From Chamaecrista fasciculata (taxonomy: Eukaryota > Streptophyta > Magnoliopsida > Fabales > Fabaceae): a DNA stretch of 64,000 nt. A program made the position numbers and the translations under genes. Below, piece by piece: positions 22,823 through 35,500 of this stretch (positions are counted from its first letter, which is position 1; each line of letters begins with the position of its first letter). A model generated the notes under the pieces. The model was given only the letters and a program-made list of their open reading frames with translations. It made no database searches and was not told the DNA's origin. The stretch covers positions 1 to 64,000 of the forward strand of contig QANZ01031358.1 in the NCBI GenBank assembly GCA_003254925.1, in the 5' to 3' direction.

Positions 22823-23302
22823 AAAAAAAAAACATATAATTTAGTGATTCAATTTTTAATGAGTTGATGATTTAATCTTTGAAAAATCAAAATAAATGAT
22901 TTTGTTTTTGATTTTAACACTCATAAATTATTTAGTCATTTGGATGTTATCCGTTAGCTTATATATATGATAACATAAATATTAATTGATGACGTAATTC
23001 CGTTGATTCCTACTATAACATTCTAATTAGCTGAAAAATCAAACCCAAATTTAAACTGAAGTGCCACTTTTTCCATTATAGTTTCAGACCAATAAGAATG
23101 GTGAAACTAAGATAAAGACTCATTATGGTCATTCTTCTTACATTTATAACTCATTAGGAGAAAAAAGATAATGCAAAAGATGAACCTTTATTGTGACAAA
23201 GTTCTTGAACTCTTAATTGTAGCGATTGCAGAAATTAAGGGAAATTATAGAAATTGGGACTCCTTATGGTCATTCTTCTATACTTATCACAATCATTATA
23301 TA

Positions 23303-23889
23303 TATAATTAAAGGCAAAAGACCATTTCGTGCCCCTAACGTTTACGGTGATTTTTTGTTATGCCCCTAACGTTTCATTTGTGTTAGTTGTGTCTCCAATG
23401 TGAAACGTTAGTTTCAATTATGCCCCCAATTTTGACTCAATTCTGATGTGTCAATTTTTTTTCCTTGTGTGTCAATTTTTTGTTTTGAATTGAATATGTG
23501 GCAAGATGACTGGATAAATAAAACATCTCTGATTTAGTTTTTATCCACTATGGCATTTCCTACGTGGATTTACATTCTCTATCCTCTTCTTCATCATCAC
23601 AGTTTCTATCAATGTCTTGCTCATCAACATCACCTTTTCCATGGTGGATAAAAAATAAATCAAGGATGTTTTATTTATCCAATCATCTTGCCACATATTC
23701 AATTCAGAACAAAAAATTGACACACAAGTAAAAAAAAATTGACACATCAGCATTTAGTCAAAATTGGGGGCATAATTAAAACTACGTTTCACATTGGGGG
23801 CACGACTGACACAAATGAAATGTTAGGGGCATAACTGAAAATCGCCGTAAATGTTAGAGGCACGAAAATGTCTTTTGCCTATAATTAAA
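23303..23889. mobile_element. Mutator-like TIR element with 10-bp target duplication
   Basis: The element 23313-23879 (567 bp) has inverted repeats of over 200 bp that start GGCAAAAGACCATTTCGTGC and end with the near-complement. It is flanked by TATAATTAAA at 23303-23312 and 23880-23889. A 9-10-bp duplication fits Mutator-like elements. The short open frame inside is an arm artefact. No transposase is encoded, so it is non-autonomous. Confidence 0.8.
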
Positions 23890-25322
23890 TTATTTCACAT
23901 CTAAAGATCATTTACAAATGTCATTAGGGCAAAAACACTCACAAACATGCCCTTAATTTAGACTAAAATGCTAGGGACCCTGAACTTAGGAGTATGTGCA
24001 AATTACTTTAATGAGCTTTACATAAGCTCAGATAATCCCCTTTCATTAAATTTAAATTAAATGAGTATGTTAGGATCAAATTCAAATCAGAGAGATATAG
24101 TCAACTTCATGAGTTAGAATCAAAGAGTGAAAGTTTCAAAAAATTTAGAATATCAAAATTGCAACAAAGAAAGATAAAATGCTAAATTGCAACTTAACTC
24201 AAATATAAGGGACCAAAAATACACATTGAACTAAATTATACACACCATAAAAAATAACATTACTAATAATTAAAAAGTTAAATAAATTATATGAAAGTCA
24301 AGCGACACTTACAAATATTCAGATCAGAGACTTCAAAACTAATAAACTAGAGGAAGAATACATCATAAACATTGTTCTATGAAGCATGGACACTGATACC
24401 GGGACACAGCAGACACAGACAAGGGACACAACACAGACACGCCATATTTTTAAAATTACATGACATGGCATGGCATATATTTATATATATAAATATTTAA
24501 AAATCCATAACCTTTTATGAAAACTTTAAAAATTACTATATTTATTCATAATATATGTTATATGTGTCATTATTTTATATTATTTTTCATATTAAAGTCA
24601 CAAAAAATTGATTTTATATTTCGAAACTTATAAATATATGTCATATGAGTGTCGTACAAGTATTGAACACAGATACATATTCAATAGAGTGGCACGCCCT
24701 CAAAATAAAATATTCATGTTTCATAAACTTTATTAAACTAGAGGACAAAGTGAGCGCATAAGCTGATCCTTAATAAAAGAAATCACCTTCACTTGAGGAT
24801 GAACATCAAGAATGTGCTTACAACCTGACTCATCTTTTAAGTACAGTAAACCGTTCAACTCAATAAATTAAGCTTATTTATCATAATCATAATGTATTTA
24901 ATTTTTAGGTCAAATTTATTTGTAAATTTCACTTTTGGTTTATTACACGTGGAAAAATCGCTCCTTAAACAATTGCAAGACTTAGTTTTAGGAATTCTGA
25001 CTTGTGATATACTCTCGCCTTCTATTATTTTGTAGGACTAATAAAAATTTTATTAGCCAAAATTAATTCCCGTATTCCACACCCAAAAATATTGATATAC
25101 CATAACCTATAACCAATAGAAATCTAACTCCTACCCTAAGAGAAATTTAACTCCACCCCTTGCATTTGTTATATTTGCAAGAAATCAATAAGAATAAATA
25201 TGAGCATGGACATACAGTAACAAAAGGAAACATACAAAAAGCTTGTAATTAACTTCCTCTTAAATCCAAAACATATAACAGTTGAAAGTTACAATACAAA
25301 ATAATGAACAATAATACCTCTC

Positions 25323-25353
<31 letters not shown>

Positions 25354-25563
25354 NTTTTTTTTTTTTTCTTTTTCTTCTTTTTTCAAAATGCAACTTTAAT
25401 CACAGAAACTCAATATATACACGCCAATATAACAGCAGGGAAATGACATTTTGTAACTTGCCAAAGTATTGTTACGTTGTGAAAAGGCATAATATATATT
25501 TAACACTTTAGAACTTTGAAAAGTACTAGTTCTACCATATTTCTAAAGTTGTTCAAATCAATC
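23890..25563. other. Intergenic stretch upstream of the BAHD gene
   Basis: This region is AT-rich with no gene seen. It contains a run of about 50 T (25326-25376) with one N at 25354, probably an assembly join in a homopolymer. The last 200 bases should include the BAHD promoter. No clear element was identified. Confidence 0.5.
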
Positions 25564-27419
25564 ATGGAAGATATAGAATTAGTTGAGAAAATAGTGATTT
25601 GTCCTGAAAATTCCACACCCAATAAGAGAATGTTCTTATCAAATATTGATTTGTCCCTTGTTGCTTATCAAGATTCTGCTTCCTTCTTTGATCCTCCAAG
25701 CCCCCCCATGAGCTTCTCTGAGATTTGCAACAACTTATATTCTGCTTTGTGTCAATTGCTTCTGCATTATGACTTCCTAGCCGGCCGGCTTGTGCCGAGT
25801 TTGGAGGACGATGGTCGGTTGGAGATTGACTGTAATGGGGCAGGAATTATGGTTGCAGCAGCAAAAACTGATAAAAAGCTGGCTGAATTTGGTGATATTT
25901 TTTTGTCTAATTCAAAGTTAAGGCAGCTTGTTGGTTTCTTGCATCAAGAGGGTGAAGAAATTGACCTCAAAGACAAACCCCTTTTATCATTACAGGTTAT
26001 TTTATTTTATTTTTAATCATGTCAGTTCTTTTACTATATTTCTTTCATCATAGGAGCATGATAAGCGCATAATTTTGATCTAAACAAATTTGTGTCACCA
26101 CTTAACTTTAGTTACAGGACAAAAATCTCCCTTAACTTTAAAAGTTAATAAAACATTTTATAAACATTTGATTTTGTGCAAAATACCCATTTGGTTAAGA
26201 TTTTCAAGTTTTTCTATAATTTTTTTTTATTGTTGTTACAATTTACATTAATAGTAGTCATTAATTATTACTGTTACCCATGCCTACTACTCTAATTGAT
26301 ATTAGTAGTAAAAAAACTGAAAGTTTTTTTACTTTTTAAATGAAAACTTCAACAAAATGGATTATTTGCACAAAATCAAAAGTTTAATGAGTCTTCCATC
26401 TCTTTTCAAAGTTCAATGGATTTTTATGTACACTAACTAAAGTTCAGAGAGGGTTTAATACATTTTAGCCTGAATTGAAAAAGAAAAAATGGACAAATTC
26501 TTAAAGTTGATAATTTTGTTGGTTATGACAGCTAACTCAGTTTGGATGTGGAAGCTTAGCACTTGCCTCTCACTATAACCACTGCACATTAGATGGAATA
26601 GCAGTAAGAGACTTTGAAGCAAACTTGGCAGCCTTAACAAGAGGTGATAACATCATAGTAATACCTTATGCAGATAGAACACTTCTCAAAGCTAGAAACC
26701 CACCAAGAATCACTCATCCACATTATGAGTACTCAAATTCCACACAAAACAAAAACTTGTTCACTACTCGTGGAACAAGCGGCACAGACACCATATGCAA
26801 ATCCACAGCAAAATCCCAAGTCCATGTCCTTCAATTATCACCAGAACAAATTTCCTGCTTGAAAAAGCAAGCCATGAAGTTTGACAACATAAAGAACATT
26901 ACAACATTTCAAGTAGTTGCAGCCAAGATATGGAAGGCAAGGAGCATCGCGATGAAGTTGCCGGAGGACAAGACATCCACAATGCTGTTTCCGGTCAATG
27001 CAAGGAAAAGGGTAATCCCGGGGCTCCCGGATGGGTTCGCCGGCAATGCATTGGTCCCGGGATTTTCTAGGGCAACTATGAGGGAGATAATGGAAATGGA
27101 GGTTGCTTGTTTGACAAGGAAAGTGCAAGAAGGAATTGAGAGGTTGGATGATGAGTATGTTAGGTCAGGTATAGATTGGTTGGAGGTGAATAAAGGTGTG
27201 CCTTGTACAGAAGATAGTTTTTCATTGGTGGCATGGTGGAGATTAGGGTTAGAGGAGCAGAAATTTGCATGGGGTAGACTAAAATGTGCTACTCCACTTG
27301 GAGTTAAGCCTGGTTTGGTTATGATGTTGCCAGGAACAGAGGAAGGAGGAGTTAGTATTTGTTTGGATTTACCTGAGGATCAAATGCAAGAGTTTTGCAG
27401 GATAATGATGGAAGTATGA
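25564..27419 (+). CDS. BAHD-family acyltransferase
   Basis: Two exons, 25564-25995 and 26532-27419, give 439 residues. This is the usual BAHD size, and the intron sits at a common BAHD position. BAHD enzymes move an acyl group from acyl-CoA to an alcohol or amine in the cytosol, making esters of phenolics, waxes, pigments and similar products. The catalytic HxxxD is present as HCTLDG (His161, Asp165). NIDLSLV and HYDFLAGRL near the N-terminus are family-like. The second signature, usually DFGWG, reads KFAWG at about residue 388, so the structural Asp is lost. The start is the first ATG in frame (MEDIELVEKIVICP). The style resembles the GLAUCE/fatty-alcohol or hydroxy-acid acyltransferase branch, but the substrate cannot be assigned. 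Confidence 0.9.
26040..26462. repeat. Hairpin-type TIR element in the BAHD intron
   Basis: The left text (cttaactttagttacagga, cattttgtgcaaaatac) and right text (ttgcacaaaatcaaaag, ctaactaaagttcagag) form a diverged inverted repeat. It fills most of the only intron of the acyltransferase gene. Ends are approximate. Confidence 0.5.
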
Positions 27420-27471
27420 ATTTAGTGTACTACTAGGATCTGATGGAGTCTACATGTTAGATATAGAGTTG

Positions 27472-27472
<1 letters not shown>

Positions 27473-27511
<39 letters not shown>
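27473..27511. repeat. (ATT)n microsatellite
   Basis: About 13 units of ATT lie just downstream of the BAHD stop codon. The array continues for three further units after the element at 27512-27889, so the element probably inserted into it. Confidence 0.85.
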
Positions 27512-27889
27512 GGCAAAAGTATCCATTTCGTCTCGAAATTTTACACCTGTTGTCGATTTCGTCCATAATCTTTTTTTGTTGTCAATTTCTTCTTCAATCT
27601 TTCACATTTTGGTCAATTTTATACTTTGCTCTTACTTTAGCCAAATATTAACGACAGAATCTAGGTGGCTAATGATATATAATGTAAAATTAATAGAAAA
27701 AGAAACTTAAATCCTAACTTAGATTGAAAAACAGGATGTTGTCTGTGGTTAATTTATTAAAAGAAGTTAGCCAAATGATAAAATTAACGAAAAATGTGAA
27801 AGATTGGGAATGAAATTGCCGGCAAAAAAAGATTGGGGATGAAATTGACAATTGGTGTAAAATTTGGGGACGAAATTAGTACTTTTGCC
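27512..27889. mobile_element. Mutator-like MITE inserted into an ATT microsatellite
   Basis: The inverted repeats start GGCAAAAGTATCCATTTCGTC and end GACGAAATTAGTACTTTTGCC. The flanks read TTATTATTA on both sides, which could be a 9-bp duplication or simply the microsatellite. It contains no coding capacity. Confidence 0.7.
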
Positions 27890-29539
27890 TTATTATTATC
27901 ACCCAGGAGTCCATAAACATTACGGTCCATGAAAAAATTGATACCAGATTAATCCATATGAAAGATGTTTCAAATATGATGAGTTTTTCTAGTCTCATAA
28001 ATCATAATGCATCCTAGTCCGTGTTGAGAAAACTGGACCAAAATGAAAATTGATGTCTATTCTAGTTCAAAAAAAGAACCATAAAACCAAATGTTCAAAG
28101 AATCGGTCAAGAACCCTTTGAATCAGTCCAGAGTTGAAAAGATTAGTAAAATCGATCGATTCAGAGGCTGAACCAATTCATGACTTTCTTTTTTATTTTT
28201 TAAATTACCAGACAAATTTATGTCTTTTTATGATGATTTTTTTTGTATAAAAACATTAAGCTAAGCATTTTAAGATAAAAGATAAATAAATTTTAAATTT
28301 TAAAATATTAAACATATAATATAATTGGTGATAATCTTAACTTTAATATCACTAAAAAATCACAACAAAAAAATATTCTTCATAGATTTTGTGGGTCAAA
28401 TATTCTTCATAGATTACATAAGTCTAACATGGATAGTTTGGTTTTGGGAGCTCTCTCATTCTCCTATAAATAGGGGTGTTTCCCATCATTCAAGCTAATT
28501 GATTTCATGTGTTGGAGAGAGAGCTCTCATATTGGGAGAACCCACATATTAATATTTCTTCTGTCTTTTAAAGTTGTTCTTTCGCAATCAATCGTGGAAA
28601 TATAGCTCTACCTCTAGTACGTAGGTAGAGTGTCATTATTTGGTAGAGTTCGTTCTTAGAGTTCATGATGAAGAAATCAACGTTTTGGAGATCAATCTTG
28701 GTAGAGCGGAGACACTAGCAAGATCCAGAATTTTAGCAATGACGTTCAGGTTAGTAAATTCCACAATATATTTTTAATACTTACCTGAATTTGTTTTACG
28801 TGTTCGGGTTTCGATCTTGGGGTCGGGTCCTGAAAATCCAAAATCCTACATTAGAAATCTCCCAAAATATATGAAATTATTTTGTATGATACATTTTATA
28901 CTATTATTTTTACAAAATTAAAATAATTAAAAAAATGATGAACTCATTATTCATCATAGTGAATTTATGATTTATGATATATTTTCTTTATATAGAAAGC
29001 CTATATTTAATTGTTATCGGTTTGACCTAAATCATTAAACTTTGAATCAGTATCTTGAATTCTTGATCAGTTCAGTTATTAGTCTAATTTTTAAAATATT
29101 GATCTTAGTACTTCAACTTAAATTTAAATACATCTCAACATAGCAAGCGTATGACAAGTGCTAAACACAATTGACATAATTCTTAACGGAGATTAGAAAT
29201 AAGAACGAAAAGAAGTCTAAAGAATCCTAATTCGAGTGAAAGATATACCGATAAAAAAAACAAGAAAATGACTATGTATAGGATAAGAAGCTGCTTTAGT
29301 GTCTCTAAAACCAAAACAATGAGCATGAGAAAGGAGAAAAAAGGTAAAGAAGTTAAAGATCAAGAGAAAGGTGATTCAATTCATCTGTATTCATTGCCAA
29401 GTTCGTGTAACACAATTTCTGTATTTCATAATAGGGAGCCTAAAATAAATACATATAAGATCCATTATAGGAGATACATTGTTTGGGTTGATCCAATTTC
29501 AAATACTAATTTCTCACTGAAACTTAATCACAACAATTT
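27890..29539. other. Intergenic stretch, possible retroelement debris
   Basis: This region is AT-rich. At about 28465 a TATA-like CCTATAAATAGGGG is followed by a leader-like stretch that resembles the promoter part of an LTR. No matching second LTR or coding frame was found. Otherwise nothing is recognised. Confidence 0.3.
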
Positions 29540-32500
29540 CTACATGCTTAACAATCCAAAGAAGGGATTTGTCATTGCAGACTTTAAGATAAATCCAGCA
29601 GAATTTAGCAGTGATATGTCAATCTTTTCACGAGGAAGGTACAAGAAATCACCCATTTTCTCAAAACCACATAGTTCAAGAAACTCCACGCCTCCATTTA
29701 AACTCCCAACTCTATCCTGATAAAAAAAGATATAGAAAAAAATATAGCACATGAAAAATATTAAATGCTCTGTAATTACACTTAAATTTATTGAATCTTT
29801 CCTTGAGCACTGTTTTTGGAGACAAAATTTCTCTTTCAATTATGTTTTAAAGAATGATAAAAAAGAATTTATAGCACAAGATTAAACAATGTGTAAGGAC
29901 TGCAAAATTTCCTCGGGAAAAGAATCTAATATTTCATTAGAATATTTACAAAAAAGAAAACAAATTAAATTCCTATTTTCAGATAAGCTCAACTTCAACT
30001 ATTAAGTACATCATTATATATGGGACACCTGAAATTTAACTATGAACCTCAAGCTTTAACAAGCTAAAAAGGTTGCCTCTGTTTTATTCAAGAGGAACTG
30101 AATCTTTAAAGATCTAAAAAATCAATTTAAATTCAAAAGATAACTAAAATATCATATCCTAACAAATTTTATTATCCAAGTTAAAAGATAATGGATAAAA
30201 ATTATATCCTAACAAAATATTCCGTAATACCCTCCTCAAGATGGAGCATGAAGATTTCGAATGCCCATCTTGAAAAGAAAAAAAAATTGAATTCTCGTTT
30301 TTCTCAAAGAAGAACGAAGAAATTGGTATAGAGAAAACTTGGTATAACAAGAAAGAAGAAATTTTACAAAGTTTGATATCTAGAGAAAACTTGGGGAAGA
30401 AAAAAAAAATAGCTGTTTAGAAATAAAGGAAGGAAGGAAGGGTAGATTTAGACCTAGGACTAGGATTCTATAATTTTTCAAGAAGACTTTATCTCTAAAG
30501 TCTTTAACTATTGGAATTCGGATCGTTGAATTCCCAGAACAGTTTGCATATTTAACTATTTTGCATGACTATCTAAATTTTCATATTTTCTCTTTCAGAA
30601 TAGGAAACTATGTATACACCTCCTAATTACAATTTCGGTTAGAAACATAAAAATGTCCCAAGAATTGAAAGTTATAGCTTACAGTTAATAAAAAGAACTG
30701 TCATACCTGGAACAATGGGTTGCTCAAACGGATTTTCCTGTATTTTTCCTCATCAGGTTTCTTGGCAACATTTCCAACATATATTAGGAGTGTTTCAAAG
30801 GCTCTTCTGACTTTGCCTTGCTCACTCTATAAAGAACGCATTACGTTAATAAAAAGCCCTAGAGAGTAACTTCTGTATCAGAAATATATGTAAAGTGTAA
30901 TCCATTTGGGTAGCAAAATCAAACAAATTAAATTCAGGAACCTCTTGACATAATTATGATTTAAGGTTTCCGGAATCGATTCTGAGTTAAGAAAACTAGG
31001 AGTTCATGAATTTAAATTTAAATATATAATATAAATATATATATAATGTATATATAAGTAACCTATATTTAAATATAATAATTAAAAATGTCATATAATA
31101 CCAATATTGGAGAATGAGAGGATTAATTTGATATTTAAATAATAGATATTTGATAAAGAATGATAATATATAAAAGATCTTTGTTTTAGTCAATATATAG
31201 AGATCTTTGAATATCGTAAGTTTACAAATCATCCTAATTCCTAACTCACTAGCTCATTCATTAAACTTACACTCAATTGTTCGGACTCCTAACTTATCAC
31301 ACTTATTATATACATTCCCAAAATAAAGAGCCTTGAATACTAAAAGAAAAACACCTAAACCTAACAAGATTAAGTGAATACCCAAAATTTTATTTCTATC
31401 TTTCCATACCTAACCAAAGAATAGAAATTCACTTATCCCACCCCATCCTACACTTCCCAAAGACTATGAATATTCGTAATACTATTTGAGGCATGCATAG
31501 GGATAAAAATAATCTTATATCAAACCAAGAATATAAAATGTTGTGTATTTTGATAAAAAAAAAATAACGTCACACTAAAAAAACAGGAATAACAGATTCC
31601 CTCTACAGCACTGAAATTTAAATAGACACTAGTATTTAAACAACTTCAAATGTTTTGTTAAAAAAGAAACAAACAACTTCAAATGTGAGCCCAGATTTCA
31701 GACAAAAACAAAGCCCTAGACTATAGTGGATCTTATCATCATGACCATGGCAAAAATATTTATTTAGTTTTTAAACTTTAACATTAATTTTTAATTTCAT
31801 CTCTAAAATTTCACATTTTGATAAGCGCAAAATGTGAAACAGTAAAAATTAAAAATTAGTGTAAGATTTTTGGACTAAAAAATTCATTTTGCCTTGTCAT
31901 GATAATGAACCAAAACTTTTCGGATGTTATCTCCAATCAAAGATAAAATCCGAAAAGCTTTACTTTCTTTTTTGGAGGCTCAACAGAAGATTGGTAATCA
32001 GATATAGTAGATGAAAAGGCTGATTCAATAATGGGTTTATCTGAAGGAGTAGCCATTTTCATCCTTTCCTTCCTTTGCCGGTTTTCTTCTCTACGAACTT
32101 GGAAGAAGGCTTCTAAAGGTGTAAGCATAAATTGACAATCAAGGATCTGTCCACGAATGTCATTGAGTGAGTGATGCAAGCCAGATAAGAATTTATACAA
32201 TCTTTCCTCTTCTTGAATCTTCTTGAATGAATTAGCATCAGCAGGGCATGTCCAAGTGTGACATTCAATGGAATCTAACTGTTCCCATAAATCAGTCAAA
32301 GTTTCCCAATACTCAAGGACGTGTCCTTTCTTTTGTTGGAGTTTGTAGAGAGCAGATTTAACTTCGTATAAGCTAGAGAGATTGTTGGAGACACAATTAC
32401 TATCAGAGTCTGAGACATTGCTAGAGACAGAATTACTATCAAAGTCTAAGAGATTGTTGGAGACATAATTACTATTTAAGTCTAATTGAAATTCAAAAGG

Positions 32501-35500
32501 GAGTGAGTGAGGGACTTGGTTGACCGAAGGTTCAGAATCAGAATCTGATGACGACATATTGGATAGGTTTATGAACCGAGAGAGTAAGGTTTATGATTAA
32601 GAATTGGTGTAACTTTTGATCAAAATAGGATCGATCACATCTATCACATCTATGAGGACAAACATATTATCATAATGATATTGAAAATATCTATATACAT
32701 TGGACTTGGATAATAAATTATCCTAATCCAATTAGGATATTGAAATTTGTTCAAAAAAAAATTAAGATATTAAAATTTAAATAGATAATTGTAATCTACA
32801 AAACTATTATTTTACACCTTTATTTGGGATTAAATTTGTTTATTCTCCGAATTAGATTAGGATATTGAAATTTGTTCAAAAAAAAAAAAGATTAAGATAT
32901 TAAAATTTGTTCAAAAAAAGATTAGAATATTGAAATTTAAATAGATGATAGATAATCTTAATCTACAAAACTATTGTTTTGCTCCTTTATATTTGGGATT
33001 AAATTCGTTTTTTATATTTTATTTGAATTAATTTTAGGGTAAATTACACATTGGTACCCTGTGGTTTAATCCTATTTCACTTTGGTACCCTGTGGTTTGA
33101 AACTTGACACTTTGGTACCCTGTGGTATTCTCCATTAACACTTTGGTACCCTTGGGAGCTATTTTGTAATTTTAACCATAACAAATTTTTCAAAAATTAC
33201 ATATTGACCCCAAAAAATTACAAATAGGTCCCTGAATACATATTATCTATGGACTAAAATGAAAACTTTAAAAAAATTTTGGGGTCAATATGTAATTTGT
33301 GCAAAATTTGTTATGGTTAAAATTACAAATCAGCTCCCAAGGGTACCAAAGTGTTAATGGAGAATACCACAGGNAATAATTGACAATTGAAATATTTTAG
33401 AAACAAAATTGTATATTTCAATTATTTAGAGATTGATTAGTTGATTCCGTATAAATTCAAGAACCAAATAATTTATACCTTTAAAAATGACTTAATTTTA
33501 TCCTATTATTAAAATTCTTTATAAAAAATAACTAGTTGATTTTCATTTTCCGAGACTTTTAAATTTTAATTAGATTTTTTCTTTTTGTATTGATTATTAT
33601 TTCACATAATACTGGTATTTTGAAAATAATTTTTTTTTTGCAAAAGTTCAGGTTTAGAATATGTAGCATACTTCTTTTTTCCTATTATTTAAATTATAGT
33701 TTTCTACAAATAATATTATCAAATTTTACTTAAAAAAATTATCAAAATATTTGATAACAAAAAGATTTATTAAGATGTCAAAATATATTAGATAATTTTA
33801 TAGAAAATTCATGTGATATACGTAGGGGTGCACAAACCCTGTGCCGGGCCTTAAACAAACCCGGGACCCGGCCCGGTTACTGTTGGTCCATATCGGCTGG
33901 GGTCACCGGGCCAAAATCTTTTTTTTTTTAAACTTTTTAAAATATATATTTTAAACTATTTATATACTTTATATATTTTTAACTTGTATATATTGATCAA
34001 AAAATTAATTTTTGACCACTTTAATGCTATTTTTATTATAAAAAACATTTAATTTGATTTATTTGTTAAAAAACTGTTGATTTAATTGAGATTAAGTATA
34101 TATTTTATGTACTGTTTTAAAATAAAATTAAAAATAATAATAATACATGTATATTTTTTACAATAATAAAGAATGTTTTGTAAAAAAAAATATAAAAATA
34201 AATAAATAATGGTATACCCGGGCAGGGCTTAATCCAAGACACCAAAACACTAAAGACCCGGGCCATTTTCAAAAAAGGGACTGGCCGGGTAATGTTTGTG
34301 TACCCCTAGATATATGTATAAAGATGAATTTAAATGGTTTTAAAAATAGAAAAAATAAAACTAAAGCTTAATGTGATTCCAAATACAATGGTGTGTTTGG
34401 ATAAGATAAATTTATGAGGGAAAGTAATTATTAAAGGTAATTGAATTACCTTCATTTACAATTTTGATATGTTTAAAAGAACAACTAATAATGGTTTGGT
34501 GCAGTGGTAAATAAGTTACGTCCATGTGAGAGGACCAAAGTTCTATCTCTAGAGTCGACATTGTTGAAAAGACTTTAACGGTTCACTCTCAGCTCGAATG
34601 TGATTAATCTTTGCCTAGACTGTTATACAAATAGGTGGAGAAAATTATGATTTAACCAAAGAAAAAAGTTATATCAAATTCCTTATGGAAGTGGATCCTT
34701 GCATTCTACCCTTCTACATTTTTCATGCATTTTAGAGAGATAAAGGAAGATATAGAGAAAGAAAGTATGGGTTCCACACATTAATAATTTTGACTCATAT
34801 TTTCTCTCTCTACCTCTTCCTTTGTCACTCTAAAATGCACCATAAAATGTAGAGAACAAGTGTAGAGGATTCGGATCTGTTCCTTATATTTTTGTCATAA
34901 AGTTCCTCTAATCACAAGCTTTAATTACATCCTCTCTATTTAATGATTGGTCATGCAAAAAATTATGCTTAATATTCTCTCTCTACCATGATTGGTCATA
35001 CATAAAATTTTTGCCACATGTCACATGTTGATTGAAAAACTTTATAATAAAAATATAAGGAACTTTATCTAAATTTTGCCCTTTAACCAAAGAACAATTA
35101 CCTTTAAAAATTTACTTTCCTTAATAAATTTACCATGTCCAAAAACACCAACAAGCCTAACAAAATATTTAAAGTTTAAATTTAAATACTAAACATATCT
35201 CTTATCACAAATATGTAAAAAAAAAAAAGAAAGAAAGAAAAAGACCACGGAATGTAACAAAACAAATCTTCAAAGAAATTGCTTCACAGTTGACAACTAA
35301 TCAACTCTGTGACCCAATCTGCAACGAGTTTGTAGTGTTCAAGAAAATAATTCTTCTTTAAGTGAAAAAGAGTCCAAGCAAATTATTGGGGAAACTAATA
35401 ATTTGATTCTCGAAAAATTATTGAGTTAACAATTTTAACTTAAAATATTGAAATATATAGTTTAATAAAAGACTAAAAATGATATACTATTTAGTCCACT

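Noticed and set aside
28440..28860. Solo LTR
   Set aside because: A TATA-like box and leader-like text suggest one, but no TG...CA ends or target duplication could be fixed, so it is only noted in the intergenic entry.
29268..29720. Open frame of 150 codons on plus
   Set aside because: It runs antisense over the last exon of the UBA-PUB gene. The minus-strand frame carries the PUB domain end, and the plus frame has no family features.
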